This document shows positions 51,781-62,483 of a stretch of DNA of 64,000 bases, piece after piece. Every line of letters starts with the position of its first letter. The stretch's first letter is position 1. The stretch comes from Budorcas taxicolor (lineage: Eukaryota; Chordata; Mammalia; Artiodactyla; Bovidae), in assembly GCF_023091745.1 (NCBI RefSeq), contig NC_068922.1:83237533-83301532 (forward strand), in the 5' to 3' direction. The position numbers were made by a program, and so were the translations under genes. The notes under the pieces are model-generated. The model ran no database searches, was not told the DNA's origin, and was given only the letters and a program-made list of their open reading frames with translations.

Positions 51781-51791
51781 CTTCTCTGCTG

Positions 51792-52288
51792 ACCAATAAT
51801 CATGCAACTTTTTTTTTTACATGCTTACTTGTCACTCACATGTAATTCTTGGTGAAATAGCTATTCAAGTCTTTTCTCAATATTTTTAGTAGGCTGTCTT
51901 ATTTTATTGAGTTGTAAGAGTCCTTTATATAACTGGGATACAAGTCCAAATAAATCAGATAGTTGTTTTGCAAATATTTTCTCTCTGGCTAAATGTTTCA
52001 TTTTCTAACGGCATCCTTTAGGAGGAAAAGTTCTTCACTTCAATCATGGTTATCATTCTCTGTGTCCTAACAACTTCTTGCCTAACCCAAGATCAAAACA
52101 ATTTTCTCCTGTTTTTCTAGAAATCTTATATTGTCAGATCTTCCATTGAGGTCTACGGTCTAATTCACTTTATTTTTTGTGTATGAAATGAGGTGATTTA
52201 AGTTCAGTTTTTTCTTTTTTTTTGCATAAAGATATCCAGTTGTTCAGCACCACTTGTTGAAAGACAATCTTTCTTGCCTTTGAGTCAG
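51792..52288 (-). mobile_element. Old L1M LINE, antisense (block 2)
   Basis: CTATTCAAGTCTTTTCTCAA, AGTTGTAAGAGTCCTTTATA, GGATACAAGTCCAAATAAAT and AGATATCCAGTTGTTCAGCA follow the L1 order in antisense. It ends where a CHR SINE starts. Confidence 0.85.
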
Positions 52289-52535
52289 TTTTTATTTTTG
52301 CTGTTTGCTTGCTTTCCTGGGTACACTGGCCTCTGCTGCAGCACGTGTGCGCTTCACGGCTGCACACGGCGCTCTAGCTGCACAGGCTTCTCGCTGTGCA
52401 GGCTCTCTTGTCGTGGAGCATGGACTTAGCTGCCCCACAGCATGTGGGGTCTTAGATCCTGGACCAGGGGCTCACCCCTGTCCCCTGCACTGGCAGATAG
52501 ATTCTCAGCCACTGGACCACCAGGGCAGTCCCTTC
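52289..52535 (-). mobile_element. CHR-type SINE, antisense
   Basis: CTCTTGTCGTGGAGCATGGA, GTGGGGTCTTAGATCCTGGA, CCCTGTCCCCTGCACTGGCA and CCACTGGACCACCAGGGCAG. TGAGTCAGTTTTT and TGAGTTAGTTTC on either side may be a diverged TSD. Confidence 0.85.
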
Positions 52536-53756
52536 TGAGTTAGTTTCAAGCTGTATTCTCGGTAGACGCTGGGCTACTGAATCACCTCTGCACTAAGATG
52601 GCCAAAGCTTCTACATAAATGGTCTCCCAGAAGTTGCTGCAGAGAGAGGCAACAGTGAGACGGTTTTTAAATAATGATAGAGTGTTTAATACACATATTA
52701 CAGAATCCTACTCCACAGTCATTTAAAATGATAAAGATCAATGTTTATTGATGATGGAAAGATACTTAATAAAGTCTCAATGAAATGATAAAAAATTCAT
52801 CAGCTAATGAAATAATAAAAACCACGTGATAAAACAGAACAGATGTGACGACTTCATGTCTCTAACAGAGGAGGCAACAACAGGGTCCGCAGAGTGGCGG
52901 AAGCCTTGCTCCGAAAAGCTCTCCCAGGTCACCCTGGGGGGCGAATTAACGCGATGCATGCTGCTTGCAGTTTTCTGAAGTTTTCCAATGCATGTGAGAT
53001 TGTCACTGTTTTTTAAAAAGCTATTTCTGTTTTGAAACACTGAATAGGCGGAATGAGACAGGAATGAGGATGAGCAGTAAGGTATTGCTCCAGATCTGAA
53101 AGGTGCACTCACACCGTTTAGTACTACAAAAACTTAATGAGTCTCAACGTCACGAGAACAGCATGGAAACAGTCCCAAAGCACGTCCAGGCAAGGCACCT
53201 AAAGAATATGTTCTGACATCTGTAACTCTGACATTTGAGGATGATAAAGTTGAATGCATGGCAATAAGAAAAAACCCAGGGAATGTATAAATGATGGTAG
53301 AAACTAGTAGTCAAGCCTTTTCAAATTGTTTTTATTCAGATTCAGTTGTTTATGGCCACAGGGCAATACCAAGCTACTTCCTAAGAATCTAGGGGTGACT
53401 CTAATTCCCTATGATTGGATTTTCTGCCCTGCAGATCATCTTAATGGGCTCTGGAATGATCACCCCATTTATCTAAGGAGCCTTCCCGCTGAGTAGGGTC
53501 ACATAGCCCAACACCTGCCAAGAGCAGAGTTTATAACCGGTTCAAAGGGAACAAGATAAAGAAACTGGGACTGGATCAGCATAGAGAAGGGGTGCCTGAG
53601 GGACCCTAGATTACTGCCTTCAGGTTTCGATAGCAAAGCTATTAACCACCTGGGCAAGAATCAAAAGGGAGTAAATAAAGTTAGGTTAAAATTAGAGAGA
53701 CATCATTCTGACCAAAGGATGTGTCTTCTTAATAACATTCTCCCGTTTATTCACTG
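52536..53756. other. Unique sequence, possibly with L1 scraps
   Basis: 52680-52800 (TACAGAATCCTACTCCACAG, AAAATGATAAAGATCAATGT) could be a small sense L1 3' UTR relic, too weak to separate. No gene recognised. Confidence 0.4.
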
Positions 53757-53952
53757 GGCTTCTCAAGGGGCACAGTAGTAAAGGACCTGTCTGCCAGTAG
53801 GAGACATGGGTTCAGTCCCCGGGTCGGGAGCATCCTCTGGAGGAAATGGCAGCCCACTCCAGTATTCTTGCCTGCAGAATTCCATGGACAGAGGAGCCAG
53901 AGGGCTACCGTGCTTGGGGTCGCAAAGATTCAGGCATGACCGAGCACACACC
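53757..53952 (+). mobile_element. Bov-tA SINE, sense
   Basis: GGGCTTCTCAAGGGGCACAG to GGCATGACCGAGCACACACC, slightly shortened in the middle. Confidence 0.87.
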
Positions 53953-54831
53953 CACACTTGTTCACCCTGGCTCAGTCCTGTCCAAAGTGCTGGATTTTTC
54001 CAAAGCTGACCGGTCAGGGTCCCAGATTCTGAGGGAGCCACGTGAGGACATGTGCTTGGATTACGAAAAGAAACCAGGCGTTAGGGAGACAGCTCCAAAA
54101 GTTTCACCAAATACCAGTGATCAAAGCTGTCACTGACTCCATCGACTAATATATCCTGAAAATCAAATATAAGCTGGCCACTGCCCATTCCCCCTAGTCT
54201 CTCATTTATTTGCTAGGCGCTGCATAGAACATAGGTCAGAACAACAGCTTCTGGAGCAAGTGTGACATCCTGCTTAGGCTTCTCAGTGTGAGAAGTAGGA
54301 CTCCCAGCGTGCATAGCTCTGACAGTCACAGAAACGCCTCTGCCCCACACTTTCTGTTAGCATCAACTTTTCCTCCAGGCGCAAGGGCTGCTGAGTGCTA
54401 GAAAGCAAAGCCAGGGGAGGATGCGGTGGTTTTGGTAACTGGGAGGAGAGGAGAGGAAGTCCTGCAGGCCTGGCCTTGTAGGAGCAATGATTTTTAAAAA
54501 CCATTTGCAAGTCTGACTTCAGAAAACAATTTCACACAAGGTGAGCCAGCATTCTCAGGAGGAAACCTCCCTTTTCTCCCGTTCTTGTATCCTGCCTCCT
54601 TCGAAGATTCATAAATGAGGACTTTTGGGTCACACATCTCTGCCCTCAAAGATTGTCAAGGAATAAGAACTGAGTGATCTGTTAAGCTGTATTACTCAGC
54701 TCACCTAGTTAATACCGCAAACAAGTTCACCTGTATAAATGTCTTGAGTTTGCAGGCAAAGAGGACATACAAATAATGTTGCCCACCCATCACGATAATA
54801 ACAGCTAATCATTAGCAAACATTCCCTGTGG
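53953..54831. other. Unique sequence
   Basis: No gene or repeat recognised. Confidence 0.42.
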
Positions 54832-55043
54832 TCTTCCCTGGGGGCTCAGTGGTGAAGAATCCACCTGCCAATGCAGGAAACGCAGGTTATCTTCCTGCTT
54901 AGGAAGGTCCCCTGGAGAAGGGAATGGCAGCCCACTCCAGTATTCTTGCCTGGAGAATCCCCATGGACAGAGGAGCCTGGTGGGTTACAGTCCATGGGTC
55001 GGAGAAGAGTGGGGCATGACTTAGTGGCTGAACAACAATGGAC
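54832..55043 (+). mobile_element. Bov-tA SINE, sense
   Basis: TCTTCCCTGGGGGCTCAGTG to GGGGCATGACTTAGTGGCTG, with an AACAACAATGG tail. Confidence 0.9.
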
Positions 55044-55049
55044 TGATAC

Positions 55050-55198
55050 TAAGGCAAGCACTTTACATAGGTCGGCTAATTTTATCCTCAAGCTAACCTG
55101 TGAGGAGGCTGTTATTACCACCTCTCTTTCATGATCAGAGACCTGGAACCCAGAGAAGTTAAGTAAGCTGTTCAGGGTCATACAATGGTGGACTCAGG
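55050..55198 (-). mobile_element. MIR SINE, antisense
   Basis: GGCAAGCACTTTACATAGGT, CTAACCTGTGAGGAGGCTGT and GAGAAGTTAAGTAAGCTGTT are the antisense of the MIR 3' half. Confidence 0.75.
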
Positions 55199-55894
55199 GA
55201 CTGGCCTCTGGCCAGACTGCGCCAGGCGGGCTTGCAGTCACCCACTGCCTGTGGGCTCCGTGGGAGAGAAGCAGCCTGAACACGGATCTCAGCGTCTTCC
55301 AGGTTCTATGCTTTCCTTTGGCTTCCAAATCAGATTTGCAAAAACAGAGCTTGTCCTAAGCCCATGTTTGATCAGGATCAAGGGGCACCAGTCGAGGCTC
55401 CGTACAGCCCCGGGGCAGGACAGTTACCTGCCCCCCCCACCCAACCCCCATCACCTTCCTTTATTTGGAAGGTTTTCAGATTTTTCTGCTCACACACTGT
55501 GCGAGTTTGACACAGCTTACCTCGAGAGCTGAGAGGAGACTTTTTTGGTGCTTGTGCTTCAAGAGAAAAGGAAAAGGAAGAGAAAAGAATGAAAAACATG
55601 AACAAAGCAAGGGAGGAGGCTGGTGATCTTTTTAGCGCTTGTTCAAGCAACTCAGAGTTGCCGTTGACGTAGTTTCCTAAATCGTCAAGCAATTATTCTC
55701 TAAATCAAGAAAAAAACTGCCAGTTAGAAAAGAAACCAATTCAGCAAGGCCTCTGCAGTCTGGGGTTTCAGCACTGTAACCTCCACTAACAAAATGGTGT
55801 TAGTATTAATAATTATCATAATAGCTAAAAAAGGTTTTGCTGTTGTGCCAAGCCTAGTGCAAAACCGTCTCTATCCACATAATATTAGATTCTC
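55199..55894. other. Unique sequence with a C-rich run
   Basis: C-rich run (CCCCCCCCACCCAACCCCC) at about 55430-55449. The 115- and 104-codon frames on opposite strands overlap each other here and have no domain. Confidence 0.42.
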
Positions 55895-55975
55895 AGGACT
55901 ACCCGGGTCGTCCAGCGCCTAGGACTCCCTGCTCCCAACACAGGGGCCTGGGTTTGACCACTGGTCAGGGAGATT
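55895..55975 (+). mobile_element. CHR-type SINE, 5' part, sense
   Basis: GGACTACCCGGGTCGTCCAG, GACTCCCTGCTCCCAACACA and GACCACTGGTCAGGGAGATT, then the match stops. It may be the first half of the CHR whose second half is at 56397. Confidence 0.75.
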
Positions 55976-56172
55976 AGACAACACCTGGCAGGAGCAGAAT
56001 CGTCTCCCCAACACATGAGGTAAGAAAGACACCGGCGTGCATCCTTTCCATGCTCTTCTGCCTGCCCGGCCTGTCCAGAGCAAAAGGCGCTCCTCCTCCT
56101 GGCAGAAGCAAACACCAGGTAAAGGACTTAGATGTAAAGGAAACCAGAATCTTGTCTTGAGCTACAGACACT

Positions 56173-56396
56173 CTGGGGCTTCCCAGGTGGCTCAGATGGT
56201 AAAGAATTCGCCTGCAATGCGGGAGACCTGGGTTTGATCCCTGGGTTGGGAAGATCCCCTGGAGAAGGGAATGGCAGTCCACTCTAGCACTCTTGTCTGG
56301 GGAATTCCACGGACAGAGGAGCCTGGCGGGCTGCAGTCCATGGGGTTGCAAAGAGTCGGACACGACTGAGCGACTCACACACACATACATACACAC
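56173..56396 (+). mobile_element. Bov-tA SINE, sense
   Basis: GGGGCTTCCCAGGTGGCTCA to GACACGACTGAGCGACTCAC, full length, then a short CACACACATACATACACACA tail. Low divergence. Confidence 0.93.
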
Positions 56397-56538
56397 AGGG
56401 AACTAGGTCCATAGGCCCCAACTTAGAGCTCGCAGGCCACAGTGGAAGACCCCACATGCTGCAGAGAAGACTGAAGACCCTGTGCACCACAGCTGAGCCC
56501 CCGCACACCAAATGAATAAAAATAAACGTCTTTTCTAA
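56397..56538 (+). mobile_element. CHR-type SINE, 3' part, sense
   Basis: GGGAACTAGGTCCATAGGCC, AGAGCTCGCAGGCCACAGTG, GACCCCACATGCTGCAGAGA and the tail CCAAATGAATAAAAATAAAC. It continues the CHR consensus where 55975 stops. Confidence 0.78.
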
Positions 56539-56574
56539 AGCAGCAGAGAGTACAAATATTAACGTATGTATCTG

Positions 56575-56725
56575 ATTCCCATAATTCTATCATTATCCCC
56601 ATTTTACAGATGAGGAACACGAGGCTCAGAGGGATTAAGAGATTTACCCAGACTGCCGGTCACACAGTAGGGACTTGAACCCAAGCCTGTTCGCACCCAC
56701 AGCCCAGGCTGCCGACCACTCTTCC
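56575..56725 (-). mobile_element. MIR SINE, antisense
   Basis: CCCCATTTTACAGATGAGGA, CACGAGGCTCAGAGGGATTA, GTCACACAGTAGGGACTTGA and ACCCAAGCCTG, a well-preserved antisense MIR core. Confidence 0.87.
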
Positions 56726-56749
56726 GGGCCAAATGCCAGCCAGCACGCA

Positions 56750-56935
56750 CTTTCTTTAAGACACCAGGGAGACAATGTTCTCAGCTTTGCGGGTCGCATT
56801 TTTTTTGCTGGCACTGCCCATATTCTGTGCTTCTGTAGAACAGAACCATCCAGGTAAGTGAACAAACGGGCATGGCTGTGTGCTGATAAAGCTTTATTAC
56901 AAAATCAGGTCACCACCAGATTTGACAACCCCTGT
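56750..56935 (+). mobile_element. hAT-type MER DNA transposon relic (MER20-like)
   Basis: AGCTTTGCGGGTCGCATTTT, GGCATGGCTGTGTGCTGATA, AAGCTTTATTACAAAATCAG and the end GACAACCCCTG correspond to a non-autonomous hAT-Charlie element. I am sure of the type of repeat but less so of the exact MER number. Confidence 0.7.
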
Positions 56936-56991
56936 TCTCTTCCTTCATAGAGGAGACAAGATTTGAACTGAATCTGAGAAGGAGTGGGTAT

Positions 56992-57530
56992 TAGTCAGCT
57001 AGGGCTGCCATAACAAAGTGCTGTAGACTGGGGGAGGCCTCAATAACAGAAATTAATTTCTCACATTTTTGGAGACTAGAAGTATCAGAGCAAGGAGTCA
57101 AAAAGTCTGATTCTTTCTGAGGCCCCTCTTCTTGACTGTTTATAGATGGCCACCGTTCTGCTGTGTCTTCACGTTGTGTGAAGTGTGTGTGTCTCAATCC
57201 CCTTTTCCATATGTCATTTTGGATTACAGCCCACCCTAATGACCTCTTTTAAAAATACATCTTTATTTATTTATTTGGCTGTGCCAGGTCTTAGTGGTGG
57301 CACACAGGATTTTTAGTTGGGGGATGTGGGCTCTAGCTCCCTGCCAGGGACTGAACCCAGGCCCCTGTATTGACAGTATGGAGTCTTAGCCACTGGGCCA
57401 CCCTAATGATCTCATTTTAACTTGAATAGCTCTTTAAAGAGGCATCCTCCAATACAGTCACATTCTGAGGTATTGAAGTTGAACCTCACTATATGGATAC
57501 GGAGGGACACAACTCGACCCCTAACACGAC
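56992..57530 (-). mobile_element. MLT1/MST-type ERVL-MaLR LTR, antisense, split by a CHR SINE
   Basis: GTCAGCTAGGGCTGCCATAA, CAAAGTGCTGTAGACTGGGG, GAAATTAATTTCTCACATTT and GATGGCCACCGTTCTGCTGT on the left. After the SINE it continues AATACAGTCACATTCTGAGG and GATACGGAGGGACACAACTC. A solo LTR, no internal region. Confidence 0.83.
57253..57397 (-). mobile_element. CHR-type SINE, antisense, long imperfect TSD
   Basis: TTATTTATTTGGCTGTGCCA, GGGGGATGTGGGCTCTAGCT, CCCTGCCAGGGACTGAACCC and GTCTTAGCCACTGGG. The flanks CCACCCTAATGACCTCTTTT (57231-57250) and CCACCCTAATGATCTCATTT (57398-57417) are a roughly 20-bp TSD with two mismatches. This proves insertion into the LTR. Confidence 0.9.
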
Positions 57531-57795
57531 CGGTGAAGAGAGGAAGGGAAGAAAAGTGAGGCAAGGTGCAGGAGGTGCGAGAGGCTGCACAGGTGGGTCA
57601 GGTCTTATACTGGATGCTTAGAGATCTTTCTCTGAAACAGTGGTATTTCCATGGAAGCTGCTCAAGGAACTCATCAAGCAATCAGACAAATGAAACAGGG
57701 AGTATGTACTGGCTCATGGAATTGAAAGTGCAGGCGTGGGTACAGTAGGCGCTCAAGCAACGTCACCCACAGAAGGTGGTGCAAGCAGAAACGTG

Positions 57796-57985
57796 CCTTC
57801 ATTTATTCAACAGACATTTACTCGGTTTCCTTTTCATGCCAGCCTTCTCTTAGCTCTGAGGGTTCTCCAGTGCATAAGGTTTGGTGCCAGTTTGGTGGAT
57901 GCCACCATAGGAAAGAACCTGCCTCTACAGAAGAGGAGAGCAATGCTGAGAAACGGGGAGGAGAGAGCTGATGACACGATAAGGC
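57796..57985 (-). mobile_element. L2 LINE, antisense
   Basis: TTCATTTATTCAACAGACAT and TTACTCGGTTTCCTTTTCAT open it, then CCATAGGAAAGAACCTGCCT stands where L2 has ACAAAGTCCCTGCCCT. The middle is diverged. Confidence 0.6.
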
Positions 57986-58089
57986 ACCTGGATCAAGCCA
58001 CACCTGAAGCTGAAGGTCCTGAATTTTTCAATTCAATGAGCTAAACTATAATTTCTTTTGATTTTGTTTGCTTGCTTTTTGCTGATTTA

Positions 58090-58303
58090 CTTAAAAAACT
58101 TCAACTCAAATATCCCATCTTCAGAGAAATTGATGCTGGCCATTCACAAAGCTAGATCTTCCTTACTATACCCACTCATGACCCCCAGTGCTTTTCCTTT
58201 ACAGCTCTTATTACAATTGCAGCTACATTATGCAATTAATTTTTAAACAGCTGCCTCCCCTGGGAGCTCTATATTGACACACAATGGGTGCTCAATAAAT
58301 TTA
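58090..58303 (+). mobile_element. L2 LINE 3' end, sense
   Basis: AACTCAAATATCCCATCTTC, AGCTCTTATTACAATTGCAG, CCCCTGGGAGCTCTATATTG and CAATGGGTGCTCAATAAATT. Confidence 0.78.
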
Positions 58304-58310
58304 GTTTTTA

Positions 58311-58662
58311 ATATACTTTGTTAGAGCAGTTTCGAGGTTCACAGAAAAATTGAGCAGCATGTACAGAGACTTCTCATAGAACCCTGGTCCCTAAACAAGC
58401 ACAGCCTCCGCAGTGATCAGCATCCCACACCAGATGGGACATTCATTCAGCAGCAGCTAGCCCTGCGCTGGCCGACACAGGATGGCCACTCCAAGTCTAC
58501 AGCCTGCGTTTGGGCTCACTCTTGGTGGTGTGCGCTCGGTGGGTTTTGGCAAACAGACGGCGACAGAGACTTCCGCTGCAGTAGCACACAGGGTGGTTTC
58601 ACTGCTCCACCTCCTCACCTCCCCCTTCTTCCCAGACCCTGGCAAATCCACTTTCTAAAGAA
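58311..58662 (-). mobile_element. Old L1M LINE 3' UTR, antisense
   Basis: ATATACTTTGTTAGAGCAGT, TTCGAGGTTCACAGAAAAAT, GTACAGAGACTTCTCATAGA, GTTTGGGCTCACTCTTGGTG and CAGACCCTGGCAAATCCACT are in L1M antisense order. Several CpGs survive in its middle. Confidence 0.8.
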
Positions 58663-59439
58663 ACTAGAATACTATATCCTTATGCCCCCAACAATTTGAG
58701 ATTCTAGTTTCCGTTCCTGTCTTCTCTTCAAGCCTCCGGGATGGATCCAACCAGGTGACTGGTGCCTGGCCTCCTGGTTCAGCAGGCAGGGACACGGGGT
58801 GCTCAGCAGACTCAGGAGGGTGGCCTGGGAGCTTCTAGGCTTATGCTGTCTATAGCTTCCATTCTATTTTTCAACCCAGCATCCCCACTGCTTTTCGCCC
58901 GAGTGCCAAAATGCAGCTGGAATGAGGCATAATCCTCCCACTTCCCACAGACTCACTTAGCGTAATGTCACAGGTAAATGTATCAAAGCCCAGCAGTTGT
59001 TCTGCTTACGGTCACTGCGCAGAAATGTTACCAACGCATCTCAAAATATAGGTGTTTTCTGGAGGCATGTGATGAGAGGGTGAGGTATGCCCCATTTCCC
59101 TCTCTTCTTCCTGGACCCCCTCATGAAACAAAGGCTCCCAACAGTTAGCGACAGCCTGTTTTCACAGTTTATTTCCAGCGAAAGGTACTCAGAGCCTCAC
59201 AGTTCAGGTCTGACCTCACTAAGCAACTTATGCAATATTCATCATCGCCAAAGTTAAAGAAAGGAACCAGGCTGCCGCCTCCCCCCGACCCAGCCCCGGA
59301 GAAACACTCGCTCTTCACAGTCTCATCTGTCTGCTGGGTCTTCTGACAAAGACAGACTGGGAGAGGGGGTGGTGATGCGCTGCAGAGGACTCCTGCTGTC
59401 GGAAGGGGATGAGTCTGTTTCAGCCCTAACCAATTCAAA
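58663..59439. other. Unique sequence
   Basis: No gene recognised. Composition moderate; frames on the minus strand near 59169-59732 extend into the GC-rich patch and lack a domain. Confidence 0.42.
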
Positions 59440-59560
59440 TGTCGCAGAGCCACAAGCCAGCTCCGCCTGCCCCGCCCCGCGCCCGGGCCTCGCCTCACCT
59501 CCCGCCGCTGGCACCCTTCTCCGGCCCAGGAGTGCGGGCTGCTCAGAGGGGTCTGCTGCC
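59440..59560. promoter_or_regulatory. Small GC/CpG-rich patch with an Sp1-type box
   Basis: The segment GCCTGCCCCGCCCCGCGCCC (59465-59484) holds the GC-box complement CCCCGCCC, and the following 70 bases keep several CpGs (CGCCCGGGCCTCG, CCCGCCGCTGG). At about 120 bases it is shorter than the usual CpG island definition. No transcription start, TATA box or linked open frame can be shown. Confidence 0.3.
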
Positions 59561-59629
59561 TTGGGATCTGCAGCTTCCCAGGGCAGGTCCTCCAGGGATG
59601 AGAGAGAGAAAGCTCAGGACGGGGGACTC

Positions 59630-59745
59630 CCCTTATACATCCATTGTTGACCCCACAGATATGTACTGAGTGTGTTCTGTCTGCTAAACAGACTGCTGGG
59701 AATGAAAGACTGACGGGAAGAGGAAAAGACAACAGTTTATGCCTG
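59630..59745 (-). mobile_element. Possible L2 relic, antisense
   Basis: GACCCCACAGATATGTACTG, AGTGTGTTCTGTCTGCTAAA and CTGCTGGGAATGAAAGACTG recall antisense L2 (..TTTATTGAGCACCTACT.., ..GGGGATACAGCAGTGA..). Weak. Confidence 0.4.
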
Positions 59746-59884
59746 TGTGGGTCTCAAAATCTGTTCAAGAGACAAATGTTGATTACAAAATGCAAACATG
59801 TGTAGACTGTCCAACCACGATTAACAATGCAAAGAAATACGGTCCTTTGTGGGGGACCCATTCAAAGGTTTCCCTGGGGACTTG

Positions 59885-60200
59885 CAAATCCCAGTTGACT
59901 TCCCCTGCTCATTCAGATCTTACTTGACTGTCATCTCCTCTGAAAACTCACCTTTGACCCCAAAGTAGATGACCCATCAACCCACCTCTCCTAACCGGCA
60001 ACGGCCCTCCACCTCAGTGGCCTCAGCTCACTTGCCACAACCTGCAATTACGACGCTCTCATGTGCCTCCCTTTGCTGAGAGAACACAAGCTCCACAAAG
60101 GACAGGATTTTTGTCTTCTTTCAGTTGTACTGGCAGCACCTAGAACAGTGCTCAGCACATAGTAGGTTCTCAATCGATATTTGCTGAATGAATAGATCAA
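59885..60200 (+). mobile_element. L2 LINE 3' region, sense
   Basis: CATTCAGATCTTACTTGACT, GAACACAAGCTCCACAAAGG, ACAGGATTTTTGTCTTCTTT, CAGCACCTAGAACAGTGCTC and CACATAGTAGGTTCTCAATC, then TTGCTGAATGAATAG. The best-preserved L2 end in the window. Confidence 0.85.
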
Positions 60201-61254
60201 CTGGGCTGATTTCTGAAGAGCCACCAGGTAGCAACCCAGGAAAAATAAAGTGAAGTCTGGGACAGTGCAACGGTGGCGGGTGAGACCACAGGAGGGAAAT
60301 GGCCCAGGGAGAGTAAGGACCATGAGGTAGCCTGCCTGGAGGAGGGGGCAGGGTGAGGGCTGCGGCTGCTTCAGATGAAACTGCGCCCACTAAGGGCTCC
60401 GATTTGCACCTGGAAAAGAGCAGGGAGCTAATGAAACAGTGCAAGCTGGGAGGAAGGGAGGCATGGTGAAGACGCAGTCTGATTGGCCTCATGAAGAGAC
60501 CGATCCGGCTGCAGGTCAGAGTGGACCCGAGGTCCCACAGGCCCAGGGGGGCGGCCACTCTGGAGTAGAGGGAGGAAGCAGCTTGGTCTGGAGTCACCGT
60601 GAGGAACAGAAGCCGAGAGAGTCAGGGCGCTTCTAGGAGGTAAAATCCGCAGGGCCAGATGAAGGACTGTTTATGAAAATGAAGTGGGGGAGGTCAGGAG
60701 CATTTTCCAGATGTCCCTCAGGGAACTGCCAGACCCACCTTGAAGGCTGAGATTCTCACCTCCCAACCGCACAGCCAGAGCTGAGACTTTCTGGAAACCC
60801 TGGCTTATGTTTCTGTTTGCTAATTCCAAACCCACAAAGGTGCCTCTGGTCCTTTCCACCCGCCTCTCTGCTCTGTCCTTCCCCTGAAGGCCCTGACTGA
60901 TTTTCTGCCATGTTCACAGTTCTCTCGCTTCTCTTCTCGCTAATCCACAACAACTAGCCAGACACAAGGAGGGGCCTCCCTTCCCTGTGCAGGGAAAGGA
61001 AGGCTGTCCACCCTGAGCTACATCTCCAAGACCCATCAACAAATTGCAATTACATTAGTGTTTTACCTTCTGCCGACAACCTAGCTGTGAACGTGATCCA
61101 CCTCTGAAATCCAGCAAGAGCCTGCACAATATCAAATACACAGGGCTCTTGTAGAATTTCAAAATACAGGGTGCCCATGTTTGGAAGTGAAATCACCAGG
61201 AGATAAATCTTTGTTCACTACCCAACTTAGCATGAGCGGAGGTCAGCCAATGGA
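60201..61254. other. Unique sequence
   Basis: No gene recognised. A 158-codon minus frame (60121-60597) begins in non-repeat DNA and ends inside L2, so it cannot be a normal gene. Confidence 0.42.

Positions 61255-61297
<43 letters not shown>
61255..61297 (+). repeat. (GT)n microsatellite
   Basis: About 21 GT units with one TTT interruption, directly abutting the head of a SINE. Confidence 0.95.
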
Positions 61298-61540
61298 GCT
61301 TCCCTTATGGCTCAGTGGTAAACAACACACCTGCAGTGCAGGAGACACAGGAGAGGCAGGTTTGACTCCTGGGTCGGGAAGATCCCTGGAGAAGGGGATC
61401 GCCATCCACTCCAGTATTCTTGCCTGGAAAATCCCGTGGACAGAAGAGCCTGGCGGGCTACAACCCAAAGGCTTGTAACCCAGAGGGTTGCAAACCCAGA
61501 GGGTTGCAATGAGTTGGACACGACTGAGAGTAAGCACACA
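61298..61540 (+). mobile_element. Bov-tA SINE, sense, with an internal 16-bp triplication
   Basis: GGCTTCCCTTATGGCTCAGT, GGGAAGATCCCTGGAGAAGG and GTTGGACACGACTGAGAGTA. Between GGGCTACAA and TGAGTTGG, three related units follow one another at about 61462-61509: ACCCAAAGGCTTGTA, ACCCAGAGGGTTGCAA and ACCCAGAGGGTTGCAA. The last two are identical. Confidence 0.9.
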
Positions 61541-61553
61541 CCTGCTTACACAT

Positions 61554-61646
61554 GCTGCTCCATGTTATATTCAGGCGTGTGTGTGTGTGTGTGTGATGAT
61601 GGGAGGAGATAGAAAGTGCCAATCCAGTAGGAATACCCCTTCTCTC

Positions 61647-61692
<46 letters not shown>

Positions 61693-61713
61693 CTGAATAT
61701 AACATGGAGCAGC
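61554..61713. repeat. Foldback structure: perfect 22-bp inverted repeat around opposing (GT)n and (CA)n
   Basis: The left arm is 61554-61575 (GCTGCTCCATGTTATATTCAGG) described by its ends GCTGCTCC and ATTCAGG. The right arm at 61692-61713 is its exact reverse complement. Inside, (GT)n at 61577-61593 faces (CA)n at 61651-61690, so the strands can pair for roughly 40 base pairs with a loop of about 55 bases. The loop (ATGATGGGAGGAGATAGAAA...) is unique. Confidence 0.93.
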
Positions 61714-62483
61714 CTGACCCTGTCCTGGGTTGCCATCACTGCTTGTCATTGTGCGCTAACAATAGCCCACAGCATTGCACTTCTCTCTGATACATAGAAA
61801 CAAAGCCCAGAGCTGTGTTTGGGATAGCGTTATGGATTGTTCAAAACACAACTGTGGCTGTTTCAGAGACAGATATTGGGGACGGAAAAGTGGAGCAGGT
61901 AAGCCCACCCAGATGTTGTCTGAACACAACAGCAGCCACAATCTCTTATTCCAGTCCAAGGCCAGAGGGCACTGATGGGAAAATTGCGCCCCACACAGGC
62001 CAGCGTTGCCTTCCCCTCCGCACAGTGCTCACACCAGTGCGCCCCCGAAATGCCCCCTTGCTCCTTTCAAACCTCTGCAGAGCCCGCGGTCATCCTTTTC
62101 TGACCTTCATCTGCCCTTTAATGTCCACTGCTCACATCTGTGGGTGAATCTTCAACCAAGAGGCTAGTTACAGTGAGCTAGAAAAAAGAAGGCAATGGAA
62201 GAAGAGTCCTCGAAAAGAAATCTGAAAGCAAAATCTGGAAGCCAATTTCTGAATAGTCTAAGACAGAGAGAGACAGCAACCGAGAACAGGGAAGCCAGTG
62301 AGCCCAGTGCTGAAGCTATTTAACAACATCTGCTTCTTTTGTTTGAAAAGAAAGACCAGAAGTCTCAAGCTGGTGTTCAACAAATCAAATATAACCCATA
62401 GATATGTTTGCATTAATTTTTTTTCAATATGGAGAAATCATATGAAAAATTCAGATCTCTAGCTTCTCCTTTAAAATCAGAAG
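61714..62483. other. Unique sequence
   Basis: No gene recognised. 61815-62147 has a 110-codon plus frame without domain. Confidence 0.42.

Noticed and set aside
59169..59732. 187-codon minus-strand frame
   Set aside because: Pro/Ser/Arg-rich low-information peptide over a GC-rich patch. No domain, start context or splice partner is visible.
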